This document shows, in pieces, positions 1-11,157 of a stretch of DNA of 64,000 nt (its first letter is position 1; each line of letters opens with the position of its first letter). The translations under genes were made by a program, and so were the position numbers. Below the pieces are notes generated by a model that was given only the letters and a program-made list of their open reading frames with translations, searched no databases and was not told where the DNA came from. The DNA comes from Metaphire vulgaris (taxonomy: Eukaryota > Annelida > Clitellata > Crassiclitellata > Megascolecidae): positions 4,715,869 to 4,779,868 of the forward strand of contig CM030867.1 of assembly GCA_018105865.1 (NCBI GenBank), in the 5' to 3' direction.

Positions 1-614
1 AACATTAAACTCTCTCAGATTTGCAACAAAAGTGAGTTGAATTTAATTGGAATGTTCATTATACATGCGTGTCCAAAGTTTTGTGACATTTAAATAGAGA
101 CTTATGATTTTATATTTTTCTTACTTGCAGAAATCTAACATGTTGGAGCCCACTCTCTTATCCACACCTCCTCAAGAATGTATACATTGCATCTATTTTG
201 TGTTCAAAACTACCCTCTGCAGACATCTTAAATTTATAAGCCCTTGCAGTGACCCAGTTGTTACTTGTGAAAATAACTAAAAACAGAGTTCTGAGTCACT
301 GATTTTGCATTTACAGAATTTGTTTGTGTTTCAGGTTAATGAATGCAATATTGGAACTGCTCAAAAGAAACTTAAATGAAACAGTATGATTTTAAACAGT
401 TGTGCGCATTGTTAACTCAATGACAATTTTCTTTTAACTGTACTGTAGTTGCTGGAAAGCAATTAGCTAATCTTTGTAAGAAACTTAGTTATAAGAAATT
501 GGTTATTCAGTTCTCAACTTGTTACTAACAATAAAATAAAGCTAGAAGTTTTAGTATCTTAAGAAATGAACATTGGAATGTAAGATTTTTAACTATTGCT
601 GTAATGCACTACAA
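1..614. other. AT-rich DNA without recognised gene
   Basis: No reading frame, repeat or RNA gene is recognised here. The last 8 bases (cactacaa, 607-614) are the left target duplication of the hAT element that follows. Confidence 0.5.
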
Positions 615-1586
615 CAGTGGTTCCCAAACTTTTTCGGTCGACGTACCCCTTCAGACATTTGTCGAAAATCCGTGTACCCCTAATTTTCAAAGTAAATTTA
701 AGGAAGCACACTTTCGATTTTTAAAAGCATAAACATAGTATCTGAATCATAAAATTTAATAATGTCTTCAAACCTATATACATTTTTTCATACTACACAC
801 TAAGGCCATTGACTGTAATAGAACGAGGCACATCAACTAAATTAAAGCCCTGCCGAATATCTTGTGGAATGGTTAGTAGGGAAATTAAGGGAAGAGCCCA
901 GGCTCGGATTAAGGTCCAAGTGGGCCGGCGGGCTGAGAAAAAAAGCCCATCGCCTATACTGAAAATCTCTGACAAGCAAAAAAGGTCATCTCCCTTCGGT
1001 GGGCCTATTTTCATGATGGGCCGGGGGGCTACAGCCCCGTCAGCCCCCACCTTAATATGGCCCTGAATCGGACTGCATTAGCCATAATCATTAACTAGTT
1101 ACTAGACCTACTAGGTTTTATTAAAGCTTATTAGGATCAAAATATCGTACTTGTAGCATTCAAAGTTAAACTTGCATAACCTATCGGTCAAATGAAAACA
1201 ATAAAATGAATCATTGAGACGGATGAGGTTGCATCTCATCAGCCAGTTTCGAGAATCTTGGCTGCGTCTTTGATCCACACAGGGCGATTTTTGAATTTGC
1301 TGCGCTGACCAAGGAAGAGTCCAATACCACAAGGTGATAGGACAGGTTAAACTTTAAACTTATAGCGAGGGTGACGGGTTAGAGGAGTCCAAAAGGTCTA
1401 CTTCTGTCACTGAAGTTTGAGAAAATCAAATCCAATCATAATTTTTTAGAACTTTTGCAAATATTGTGAAATTTGTTACTATCAAACATCAGTGCATAAG
1501 AATTCCACTGACTTTCCGCCGCGTATCCCCTAGGAAGTCCATTTTGTACCCCTGGGGGTACGCGTACCACCGTTTGGGAACCACTG
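615..1586. mobile_element. hAT-type non-autonomous transposon (972 bp)
   Basis: The left end reads CAGTGGTTCCCAAAC and the right end reads GTTTGGGAACCACTG, an inverted repeat of 15 bp. The flanking 8 bases cactacaa are repeated exactly at 607-614 and 1587-1594. This terminal motif and the 8-bp duplication are typical of hAT elements. No transposase is readable inside. A G/C-rich block at about 899-1064 (starting CAGGCTCGGATTAAGG, ending near TTAATATGGCCCTG) looks like a further nested MITE, but I find no target duplication for it. Position 971-990, minus strand, holds the exact 20-bp word discussed in the findings. Confidence 0.93.
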
Positions 1587-2337
1587 CACTACAAGAATCA
1601 GAGTACATTACTAGAATCAGAGTAAGTGGAAACTGGGATCTAAAGCTGGGATCATATATTTTACTATAAATGTCTATGATGCAAAGGCTCCAATGAAAAG
1701 ACATTAAAGTCTAGTTCACCAACGCCACTGAATAGATAATGTTATATGTGATTAGTTGAAAGTCCTGGCCAGATGAATTATGTAAAAGTTATGCTTTTTA
1801 GGGGGGCAAAATCAATATATTAAAAATTGCCAAAGGGGTAACCATATCCTTCAAATTAGTCATACCTGATTTTTATTTTAATGTTTTCTTTTCTTCTTTA
1901 GCACCCTTTCTTGCTAATAGTTTGATGGTAATAAATACTAAAAGCAGACAGTACTGAAATAATGTTATGTAGCTCGTGTTGATCAATAAAACCATGCTTG
2001 TTGAAATGAAACTTGCCAAAATTATTGGTACTGGTGATTGTCGAATGTTCAGGAAGTTGCAAGTAACATTGCTTATTTCTAGAGTTATCAATGGCTATTG
2101 CACATTACGATTGACATGGTAATATTTTAATAAGATTTTGATACAGTGATGCTGATGATGCATTTCATCCCTTTATTTTAGTGCTGTCCTTAAATGGGAA
2201 TTTTCAATACTATTTTCCTGAATTGTATCCATAGCAGCAATATTATCTCATCTCAGTTGATCCAGTAGCAAAAGTGATGTATTGATAGTAATCCATGTAC
2301 AAGCAGTAGTTCACCTTCAGTAACATATTTATGAAAT
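1587..2337. other. AT-rich DNA without recognised gene
   Basis: Only short frames without recognisable protein similarity. I see nothing else. Confidence 0.4.
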
Positions 2338-2650
2338 TATTATTATTATTAAACTGACAATTTCTTGTGCACCGTATTACCAAAATGTTAGGAGCAAGGG
2401 CACATTAGAGTCCAATAAAAATAAATAAAATAACAGTCATCAGCAAAAAATATGAATGGAAAACAATCTAAGGCAGAAGAGAATAAGATTTTCTAAATTA
2501 ATAAGTCTTAAGATTTTTCTTAAAGGATGTCAGAGAACAGGATGATTTCACAATTATTGGTAGATTGTTCCATGTCTTTGGCCCTGACACTGCAAATGAC
2601 CTGGAACCGAGTGATGTTTTACAGTAAGGTATCTTCATAAGACTGGCGGA
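2338..2650 (-). pseudogene. LINE 3' end with ORF2 C-terminus fragment
   Basis: Read on the minus strand, the stretch 2650-2480 encodes GPKTWNNLPIIVKSS and then FKKNLKTY, the C-terminal tail seen in CR1/L2-like reverse transcriptase proteins (W-N-x-L-P ... F-K-x-x-L-K-T). It ends in an (ATT)n tract at 2338-2351, as expected for a LINE 3' tail. A related tail lies at 22118-22230 (shared aacttgacaatttctt). It is 5' truncated and not functional. Confidence 0.6.
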
Positions 2651-2819
2651 TTAAGACCCATCGCTATCGGATACATCTGGCGTCGTCTGGTTGCGAAATG
2701 CGCTAACCGATAACTAATGAGCTAATAATTCTAATCTATGTGGTGGATGTGACTGAATGCCTTTACTTAATTAATTTCTCAAGACCCATCTCTAGTTCAG
2801 TTGTTGCAATATTTAAAGT

Positions 2820-3010
2820 GGAAATTATTATTATACAATTTATATAGCGTAGTAGCAAGGCTGATGCCTACAACAAGAGCACTTAAACACATCAAACTTA
2901 TCCAAGTCTAAATAAATAAGTTTTTTAATTCCTGGCGAAAAGTTAGCCTTGGTCGCAAATTAGTCTTATTCAGGCTCATGATAGAGAAAGAGTCTGCTCA
3001 CACAAAATAT
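2820..3010 (-). pseudogene. LINE 3' end fragment
   Basis: The minus strand ends in a tail of the type 'gcgctatataaattgtataataat', shared by many LINE 3' ends in this window (a 'tatagcgc' box followed by a trinucleotide tract). Upstream, frames resembling the K-x-L-F/Y-L end of a LINE ORF2 can be read. Short and degraded. Confidence 0.4.
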
Positions 3011-3445
3011 GTAATCCCAAACCATGATATCGGTACTTGTTCTTTTCCTGTTTCTGAGCAGATGTTTAAGAGATATTCACGTACCAAATTCGCCGTATGA
3101 GAAAGGCCGTGAAGACTTGGCAATTACCTGAACCACTTTTTAGTCGGCCTATGTGAAACACTTGGGTTCGTTTCAGCCTTCTTGGTGGAAATACTTTGCT
3201 CGACCGACAGAGTCTTTTTTGACTGCTCAATTTTTTTGTATTCTCAACTCGTGTTGCAAGTCATTATAAGCTTAAGACTTAAGTATCGGAACGTTTTATT
3301 TCATAATGGTGCCTACAACTGTAGGCCTATTCTTCATTGATGCTGGCTGATTCGCGACAGATCAACAGAGGTGGATTTACATTTTGGAGGCCCGGTGCAA
3401 ATATTTCCATGGAGGCCCCACGGCGCCATCGTGGTCACTTAAAAG

Positions 3446-3956
3446 CAGTGTTTATTCTAGGCCCTTTTGGGGATTCCCCAAAATGAAAATCCCCCAAAAA
3501 AAAAAAAAAAAAAAGTTAGGCCTATATGTTGCATGGGGAGATGAAAATTCTCCCCGCCCAAAAAAAGTGGCGACGGGGGATTTTTTATTTTTTGGAGAGG
3601 GGAAAAAATAAGGAAGCTTGTAACAGACAGTGGCGGCTCCACCGGGGGGGCCAGGGGGCCCGTGCCCCTCTATTGACTGCCCCCCAGTGGCCCCTCCAGT
3701 TGGGACCCTATACTTAATGCTACATACATTAAACAACACATGGTTGGCCCCCATGATTAGAAGTTACCCCCCCAACGGCCCCCCACTTGCCAAATCCTAG
3801 AGCCACCACTGGTAACAGGGTTTAAGAAGGGAAAACGGGCATATGACCTTTTTTATTTTGTTTTTTGCTCGTCAAGACTTTTGAGATGTCAAACCTTGTC
3901 CCTCCAAACATTTCAAAATCCCCCCCCCAATGTCAAGGTGGCTAGAATAAACACTG
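3446..3956. mobile_element. hAT-type MITE, CAGTGTTTATTCTAG family (copy 1)
   Basis: Ends are CAGTGTTTATTCTAG on the left and CTAGAATAAACACTG on the right. The flanks are cttaaaag (3438-3445) and cttaaaga (3957-3964), an 8-bp duplication with a small change at its end. A second, shorter copy lies at 14497-14688 with a perfect duplication, which confirms the family. The interior is rich in G and C runs and A/T tracts, and this copy was itself hit by the insertion at 3628-3811. Confidence 0.85.
3628..3811. mobile_element. hAT-type MITE nested in the previous one
   Basis: Ends read CAGTGGCGGCTCCA and, on the right, AGAGCCACCACTG (CAGTGGYGGCTCYA as inverted repeat). Flanks are gtaacaga (3620-3627) and gtaacagg (3812-3819), 7 of 8 identical. 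It is 184 bp, C/G-rich and has no coding capacity. Confidence 0.85.
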
Positions 3957-4262
3957 CTTAAAGAAGTAAAAATACAACAAACGTCATTGAAAAATGAAAC
4001 GATTAAATGCCATTAACTTCAACTCAAATAAACTTGCATTGAATTTGCAGTCGTCACGAGTCGTGCAAGTCAGTAGAGCTGGGTCGATTACGATTATTTT
4101 TTCCGATTACGATTATTTTCGATTATTTTTCACGATTACGATTACGGTTTTTTAAATAATCGCGATTTCGATTATTTCACAGTACCTTTAGAATCTGGCT
4201 TTCCCGCCATATTTTACAGTATTCGGCAATCCTCTGTGTATCGATGTTCAGTTGGTCTTCAA

Positions 4263-4959
4263 CAGGGATATTTCTACACCCCTAACACCCACAATTTGAG
4301 GTCGACACCCCCTAAAATTTGGTAATGTGACAATGGTATGCATACAGAATGCATATTGATTAGCCCTGAACACCCTCAAACAGGCCCATTCAGAGGGGGG
4401 CTAGGACATTCGGCCCGGGCCTCCATCATTTGGGGCCTCCCTTTGTTTCCTTGTCTAGAATTCTGGGAGAGCTAGAAAGCTAGATAGCTACTACTAGAAG
4501 GGGCCTCACAATTTGGTGATGACCTTTTTTGCTTGTCGACAATTTTGGGATTTTGGGACAATTTTGGGATTTTGGGAAAGCTAGGAAGGTATTCTGCGGT
4601 CCTAAAAATTGGTGATTACCTTTTTTCGCTTGTCAAAATTTTAATTGTTGGGAAGGCTAGGAGAGGCCTCGAAATCCCAACTGGCCTGGGCCTCCTTCAG
4701 CCTCTGAAAGGGCCTGCCCCCAAATGGAGAAATACACCCCACAACTTTTATCCTCGGATGACTTTTTTGCTTGTCAGACTTTTTGTGAGTCTCTATAACG
4801 TTTTTTGCTTGTCAGCCTTTTTCGGTAGAGACTTCCAAATTTCGACACCCCCAGATTTTCCCGACACCCCCAAATTCACAATCCTACAATCCTAGAAATA
4901 AACACACCCCAGATTTTCCCGACACCCCACCTCAATTCACAATCCTAGAAATAACCCTG
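4263..4959. mobile_element. hAT-type MITE nested in 4074-5518
   Basis: Ends CAGGGATATTTCTA and TAGAAATAACCCTG, flanked by a perfect 8-bp duplication gtcttcaa (4255-4262 and 4960-4967). The 697-bp interior is a patchwork of C-runs ('gacaccccc') and four to five copies of the word GATGACCTTTTTTGCTTGTC and variants (4518-4537 exact; 4614-4634, 4757-4775 and about 4800-4813 degenerate). No coding capacity. Confidence 0.9.
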
Positions 4960-4974
4960 GTCTTCAATCTCCTT

Positions 4975-5310
4975 AAAGGATCGAGCCTGGGTGGCAAGAC
5001 CGATATCGTCAGCGTATCTAAACTTCCTACCTATGGTATCCGGTAAGTCGTGTGTAGGCCTATAAGCCTACAAATTGAATAACATAGGTGCTAGAACTGA
5101 ACACTGTGTTAGACCATTTCGCTGACGTCTCCAGGAGCTGACATCTCCCAAGTGAACTAAGAACCGTCTGTCAGAGATGAACAATTCCACAAGTTGACAG
5201 AACCAGGGTGGCAAATTGAGCGAGAGTTTGTACATTAAACCCGCATGCCACACCGCATCGAAAGCTGCTGTCAAATCCAGAAAGATGATGCCTGTCTTTA
5301 TACGCAGTTG
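4975..5310 (-). pseudogene. Non-LTR reverse transcriptase fragment
   Basis: The minus strand encodes, in order, GIIFLDLTAAFDAVW (RT block A with the catalytic-type D-x-T-A-A-F-D), then SDRRFLVHLGD, then NGLTQCSVLAPMLFNL (the GLPQGSVLAP block with P>T and G>C changes), and after a frameshift FRYADDIGLATQARS with the YADD catalytic box. Order and motifs are those of a Jockey/RTE-like LINE. Truncated at both ends, frameshifted, and caught inside the hAT element 4074-5518. Confidence 0.8.
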
Positions 5311-6339
5311 AATCCATTTTCAATGAAAATCTGATAACGGTAAATTGATCTTTCTTTGAATCGGAAATATTGTATAATATAACTTACGGGAATAATCGAA
5401 AAATAATCGCGATTTCGATTATTTTTTCGACGATTATCGATTATTTCGATTTATTTAATAATCATTTCGATTTCGGTTTTTCCAAAAATCGCGATTTCGA
5501 TTAATCGACCCACCTCTACAAGTCAGTGTACAAAAACTGGGGCACGGTGGACCTGTCGTCTATAATCCACGTGTTATGGCGTATAAATTAATTAAATTTA
5601 TTTAAGTGTTATTTTAACTTATTTCTTATGAATTTAGTCATACACTAAGATGAGTTCCAGTACCTTTTTTCTAGAAAAAAGCACTAAGTATAACTAAGAT
5701 TTGTAATCGTTTGCCAAAAAGGTCACCTTCACGGTGTTACGCATTTTACGGTAAGACAAATGAGTGATGGCGTTAGTCTGTAAGCAACTATGCATTGCCA
5801 TTCCAAAGGTACGGAGGCATACGAATACACATATCCTCCCATTTGAACCATTTCCTGCGCTTCTTGACCGTTGGTAAGAATAATTGACCGTCGAGGCACA
5901 CTGTACTGCGGTTGAACAAGGAACTCTGGTTCAGTCATGCAATACCCCTAATCTGCATAACGATGCAAGAGGCCGGGCGTCTACGACCGCCGGTGGCTAG
6001 GTGCAACCGCCGGTCAGAGTTCAGCCATTATGAGCCATACATTAATTGTGGTCAGCTAAACCGGGGTATATGAGATGTAGGCTTTCTTAACACAGACTCA
6101 TGGAGCATGCATTTCAATACTAAATTATTACTAATCCATGTCCAAACACTACTAACGTCTAACGATACAACATTCATGTATATCTCCGAAAATAAATTAC
6201 TTTAAAGAAACTAATAATTAAAAGTCTTTAAAAATTTATTATTAGAAAAGGGAGGCCCCTAAATTTGTACTGTATTTTGAAGGAAGGCCGGTACCGATGC
6301 ACCACCTGGTACCGTGGTAAATCCGCCTCTGTCTCTGGC

Positions 6340-6643
6340 ACTCTACACTCCGCCATGAGAATCATCTCTGGCACTCTACGTCCAAACCCAACTGTCGTGG
6401 CTGCCGGTCCTCTCTAACATCTGTCCCCCAAATCTGAGTCGCCCGGCCGCTTCAGACAAGTTTCTGCAGAATGTGGCAGAAAATAAAGACTGGCCATTTC
6501 ACGAGGACCTAACCAATCCTCAAATCACGTCACCCCCTGCGGTTGAACAAGGAACCCACAGACGTCGATGGTCAGTGGAGACTTGACTGGAAGTCGGCTC
6601 AGGTGACCAACTATACTTGCGTACAGTAGTACCATCTGGTAGA
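6340..6643 (+). pseudogene. LINE ORF2 C-terminal part, left half of an interrupted copy
   Basis: The frame encodes MRIISGTLRP and then, after a frameshift, LPVLSNICPPNLSRPAAS, followed by DKFLQNVAENKDWPFHEDL, the conserved tail of Jockey-like/RTE-X LINE proteins that follows the RT domain. It stops near 6643 (TIW) and resumes at about 14105 (GFDTLQRH, LLDRFKTAQGH), so the EnSpm-type element in between inserted into this LINE. A 14-bp word ctctggcactctac is duplicated at 6333 and 6371. Confidence 0.7.
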
Positions 6644-6684
6644 AAAATCCCGCTATCCGACAACTATAGCCCACACAGCATACA

Positions 6685-7024
6685 TAGCTGGCCCAGAACA
6701 AAGCCATCACTGGCTGCCACAGTTGGCCGACAACTGGTTGCCAGCGCTGGCGCCAGCACCGTTATGAAACTCGGCCCGGTGTTGCACCAACACTGCTGGC
6801 TCAGCACTGGCAGCAAGCACTGGGCCAGCATTATGAACCAACATTGTACCAGACTAGCTGGCCCAGAACAAAGCCATCACTGGCTGCCACAGTTGGCCGA
6901 CAACTGGTTGCCAGCGCTGGCGCCAGCACCGTTATGAAACTCGGCCCGGTGTTGCACCAACACTGCTGGCTCAGCGCTGGCAGCAAGCACTGGGCCAGCA
7001 TTATGAACCAACATTGTACCAGAC
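6685..7024. repeat. Two tandem copies of a 170-bp subterminal unit
   Basis: 6685-6854 and 6855-7024 are almost identical (I see a single difference, cagcactgg versus cagcgctgg). Each unit contains many CTGG/CCAG words, including the palindromic ccagcgctggcgccagc. It lies at the left end of the EnSpm-type element and is probably its subterminal binding-site array, recently duplicated. Confidence 0.92.
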
Positions 7025-7905
7025 TACATGGCAGCCCCTCCTAGGCCCCCAATTACCTTACTTATAATTTACAGAGATGCACAAAATTCCACTTGCAAAC
7101 ATAACATTTAAACAGAATTGATCAATAACAAAAATGAATAATGTTTTTAATAGTTACCAACTAACTAATTAACTAACGAAAGTAAGACAAAGTACAGCAT
7201 ATAGTTATATATAAGTGTTAACAGGTCTGAAATATATGAAAAATAAGAAAATTAATATAATTCAAATACAATTACACTGCAACAGCATTAACTTTATTTA
7301 AATTCTGGTCTTGCACCAATACCATGTTAGCAAGCAAACTGCTAATAATTGTAATTTGATAACATAGCTGATTTTTAATGTCAAACATTTCCTTTTTAAA
7401 CTGGTGAAAGACATACACTGTAAATCAAACCAATATTCAATGTCAATAAAAAATAAAATTAACAATTAATTAAATTTAGAGATAAGAGCCATTGATAAAA
7501 TTATCAATGTTTTAAAATTTGTGTGTTAACGAAACTGTCCCAAACCACACAAAAATTTCAATTTTAAAGTATTGACGGTATTGATCATGTTGAACATGCA
7601 TATTAAAGATAGCTTGTGAAATATGGCAAAGGTTAACAAATCTCGTCATTTCAAACAGGTAAAAAAATCTGCAATAAGCAAACTTTTTTAAACACGTTCA
7701 AATATAAAACACATTAATTACCATTATTATTACTACTACTATTATTAGAAACTGTTTTTGATGATCATTGTTCACTGTGGTCTTTCAATAATAATAATAC
7801 AAAGAGTGGCTGCAGTCATGCTTGTTCATCTCTACAGGTGTTGATACCAGATTGACTCCTATTGCAGATAATTTTTGTTTAATTATGACAGTCCCTTAGT
7901 ACATT

Positions 7906-8477
7906 ATGCACTCAACTAATGAACTGATTCACTTGATGCGCGGCGCGACGATCAACTACCATCCACAGACTTGCGGTTCGACGATCCACCATCGTCAATC
8001 AACTGATGGCGTGAGAATCGATGAACTTCATCGACTGACTGACGTCGCGATGATCCACCATTATCGATCGATGAAGGGCTCACTGATCGACTACCATTGA
8101 CAGGCTGACAACGGCGTGATGATCCTGATCCATGACCATAATCTGTCTGGCAGCGTAACAAACGCCGTCGGTCTTCATTTGACTTGGCGCCTGCGATTAT
8201 CGGCAACATCACTCAATACACTACACGATGATCGACGGCGTGACGACGATCGACGGCGTGACATTGATCGACGACGTGACATTGATCGATGACGTGACGA
8301 TCCAGCAATACGACTGGTTTCTTTGCGCGACAGTGGACTTCTGGATCTGGCAGACGCAGCCTTTTTTTCTTGAGCTCTCTTGGCTCGTTCACTGCGCCCA
8401 CCATTTTCGGTCTGGTGCTCCCTCAGCCATATCTTCAACTCGGCTTCAACATCAGCAAGGGTAGCACCAGATGTCAA
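7906..8477 (-). CDS. RS-rich basic protein of the EnSpm-type element (broken frames)
   Basis: Two overlapping minus-strand frames (8477-8175 and 8212-7952) encode repeated Ser-Arg dipeptides: RHRSMSRRRSMSRRRSSSRR, and further on SSRRQSVDEVHRFSRHQ. The first frame starts MTSGATLADVEAELKIWLRE. The DNA is a degenerate repeat of 'gatcgacggcgtgac' units, so part of the composition is repeat-driven. RS-rich tails are found in some proteins with DUF4806, and the DUF4806 frame lies just upstream on the same strand, so this may be its last exon. That link is inference. Confidence 0.45.
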
Positions 8478-8855
8478 TGGATTCGTCGTGTTGCATCTAT
8501 AACATATAATGGCAATAACATGAAAATATTATTCATTTATTATATTATTCAATATATATAAGTAAGTAACAAACACATTTCTATTGTGCCCCATAACTAT
8601 TTTCGAAGGAATAATGAAAATTTTTCATTGGCATAAAATTCACAGAAGCTGATGAACACTATAAGCTACATATCTAACATTAGAAATGAATTACTTCATT
8701 TCATGATGCCAAATAAAAAATAAAAATTAATTGGCTTGTGAAATTACGCCAAACTTTACATATTTATTTCTTTTTCTGTAATATCAAATTCGTTCATAAT
8801 ATGAAAATTTAACTAGCAAGTGAAAATATAAATGTTAACATCATTCGTATTAAAA

Positions 8856-10650
8856 TCACTTTAACGCCTTTTTATCCCATGCTTGCACCAGTCCTTTTGC
8901 ACTACTCCTTTTTCTCCACCGCGTGTTGAATAATGGGTTGTTTGTAGCAGTGCTATACAGCCTGATGCCCTTCCTAAGCAACTCTACCTGCTTTGGATTG
9001 CAAAGTAGAGTGTTCATGTACAATGTACAGGGTTTGATAATATAGCAAATATTATCAACTTGCACAACTGGCTACACAACATTATGTAATCTGCATGTAT
9101 ACATACCACATATTATATTTTTCAACTCCAACTGTTTGAATGCATGCTTCTCAGTCAATCGTCCAGCCCAAACAAAGTGACCCATAAAATCTGGATGTAG
9201 CACCTTGTTCATCGTACGAGCTACAAAGTCCTTTATCATAGCACCTCCAATCAATGCCAAATATGCAACCTATACACACAACATAACGCAGCTCATTTTT
9301 AAGTAGGCAAACGAATTAATATTAACTTTAAGGTGGAGTGACTTGAGGGCGGTTAAGATGAACGTACTTGATAATTTATTTTAAAAATTAGTTCGGTATC
9401 CTTATTCATGATAGTTCGATCGGCTCTGATTAACGGAAAAGACGAGACATTGTTTAATTTTTAAACCAATGCTTCAAATAAAATTAAACTAAATTCTAAA
9501 TAAACAAATGCTGAACTAAACTTTTCATCATGTATTTCCGCACTTATATTCTTCACAATTATTTGCTCCGCCAAAGATATAACTTGCATCATCAACCATA
9601 TAATAATAATAATTATTAATTATTAATTGCCTAGTCTGTGAACAAGCTGATGTTTGGGTCATCAGAGCTTAGACATTGGACCGAACAATTGATACGAACA
9701 ATTACAATTCTCAACAGTCTCAAAATAAGTCTCCAGCCCAGGATGATCAATGCATGAAGTGCACCTAAGGAGATATATGACCTTCGGTGTGCTGAAAGAG
9801 GAGTAAGTAGCATTAATGCGTCAAAAGCACTTTTATCGCTCAGGCTGTCTATGGCTGTAGATGAGGTGCGACAACAATTTGCGAGGATTCTTCTGCATCG
9901 GTCTTCGACTCTGCACGTTTAGCTTTCTTCAAAGCATCTGTATAATTGTCTGCAAATTTAAAGAGGCACAAAACGAATTTATATCAATGAAATTACAAGG
10001 AGGTTATCATGCTACTATAAATGGTCGGCTGTTGAAAAATACAAACAAAATGAGAAATGTATTCTGGATCTACAAACACGCAACGAACACCAGTTTTATA
10101 CAATCAGAATGCCGCACCATGTTTCTCTCATCCGTCATGATTCAAAATGTGGGTTACTTTTTCGATCAATGTTAAAAGAAAAAACCACAATGAATTCATT
10201 ATCTTAACAAAATATTTCCAGTCATTTGTACGCGATGCCTTAATGTCCTCACATGCAGAGATTTGGTTTGACAGAGTCAACAGCAGAACAAGATTAGAGG
10301 CATCATACTATTTTATTATCGAATAAAACATACTAAACGCGAATTTTCCTTTTTTTGGGCAATTATCTGTTATTCTGTCAGTAACGATTTTCAGCTTGTT
10401 GACTTTGCAGCATGAGCCATTCAAAAACGTTAATATGAAGATTAATATACACTTTTATGCACATTATATCATGCACAAGCCTACTCCAACATGGCCCTGC
10501 ATAAATAAAGATAAGATCGTCGATTAAAAATTCTAATGATCCGGCAAAAATATAACGCATGCATACCTGCTGTTGTAATGCTGTTGACGCGATATTTTTT
10601 CCAATCTCGATGTGCATCACTACAGTTTCAAATCGCTTTGTCGCCACTGT
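8856..10650 (-). CDS. DUF4806-domain protein, accessory gene of the EnSpm-type element
   Basis: The core is at 9260-9072: ALIGGAMIKDFVARTMNKVL, then HFVWAGRLTEKHAFKQLELK and ICGMY, which matches my knowledge of DUF4806 (G-G-x-x-x-K-x-x-x-R-R-x-x ... F-x-W-x-G ... K-x-A-F-x-x-L-x-L). Upstream on the same strand, 9967-9857 encodes NYTDALKKAKRAES after a splice-acceptor-like 'aatttgcag', the N-terminal motif that usually precedes DUF4806. 10640-10563 encodes ATKRFETVVMHIEIGKN and ends at a possible donor. 9065-8856 continues to a stop at WDKKALK. Exon borders are not settled. DUF4806 genes are often carried by animal EnSpm-type transposons; its molecular role is unknown to me. Confidence 0.6.
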
Positions 10651-11157
10651 GAACTGAAGAAGGCCAACAACATAACCAAGAACCGTCTTTGTCCTTGCTC
10701 AACCACTTAGTTGGAACCAGACACTTCAATTGGATTTGAATCCAACCATTCCACAACTGTATACATTATCTTCACACTTGCATCAAACAATAACTGCTGA
10801 ACAAATGTGTCATAACTGCAACATGTAGTGTTCATAATATAAGCATAATTTTACAGATATATAACTTAAAATATATAAAACATTTGGAAAACAAAGATTG
10901 AATAATTATATTTGATTCACTTTCCATTAAAGTATACTTTACACCATTAAACAAATATAACAATTAATGAGACTACTAGGCCTTTGCAAATATAAATAGT
11001 ATTTGCAGATGTAATTAAAAATCATTAATCAAACTGGCTCCTTCTTAAACTACTAAATATATGTATATCTTTGTAATATATAATTACAAAAACTATAATA
11101 ATAGAAGGCCACCAATGTTGAAGATTTTAGGTGGAAGTAAATTCTTATCCCATCAAT

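Larger units (their letters stand above)
4074..5518. mobile_element. hAT-type transposon with ATCGATT-rich subterminal repeats
   Basis: Left end TAGAGCTGGGTCGATTA, right end TAATCGACCCACCTCTA. The 8-bp duplication caagtcag is perfect (4066-4073 and 5519-5526). For about 100 bp inside each end the sequence is built from variants of 'cgattacgatt' and 'aatcgcgatttcg'. The middle holds another hAT element (4263-4959) and a LINE reverse transcriptase fragment (about 4975-5310). A single end of a second copy lies at 14838-14954. Confidence 0.93.
3366..6331. mobile_element. Large terminal-inverted-repeat element hosting nested hAT insertions
   Basis: The left end CAGAGGTGGATTTAC (from 3366) and the right end GTAAATCCGCCTCTG (to 6331) are inverted repeats matching at 14 of 15 positions, of hAT style (CAG...CTG). 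The 8-bp flanks do not match, so one flank may be rearranged. The body holds four other elements (3446-3956 with 3628-3811 inside; 4074-5518 with 4263-4959 inside) and a LINE reverse transcriptase fragment. The part at 5527-6330 has no recognised gene; an 18-bp word (tgcggttgaacaaggaac, about 5912) recurs in the LINE at 6537. Confidence 0.6.

Noticed and set aside
3384..3754. Overlapping frames of 60-100 codons
   Set aside because: Shadow frames over homopolymer-rich MITE sequence; no protein similarity.
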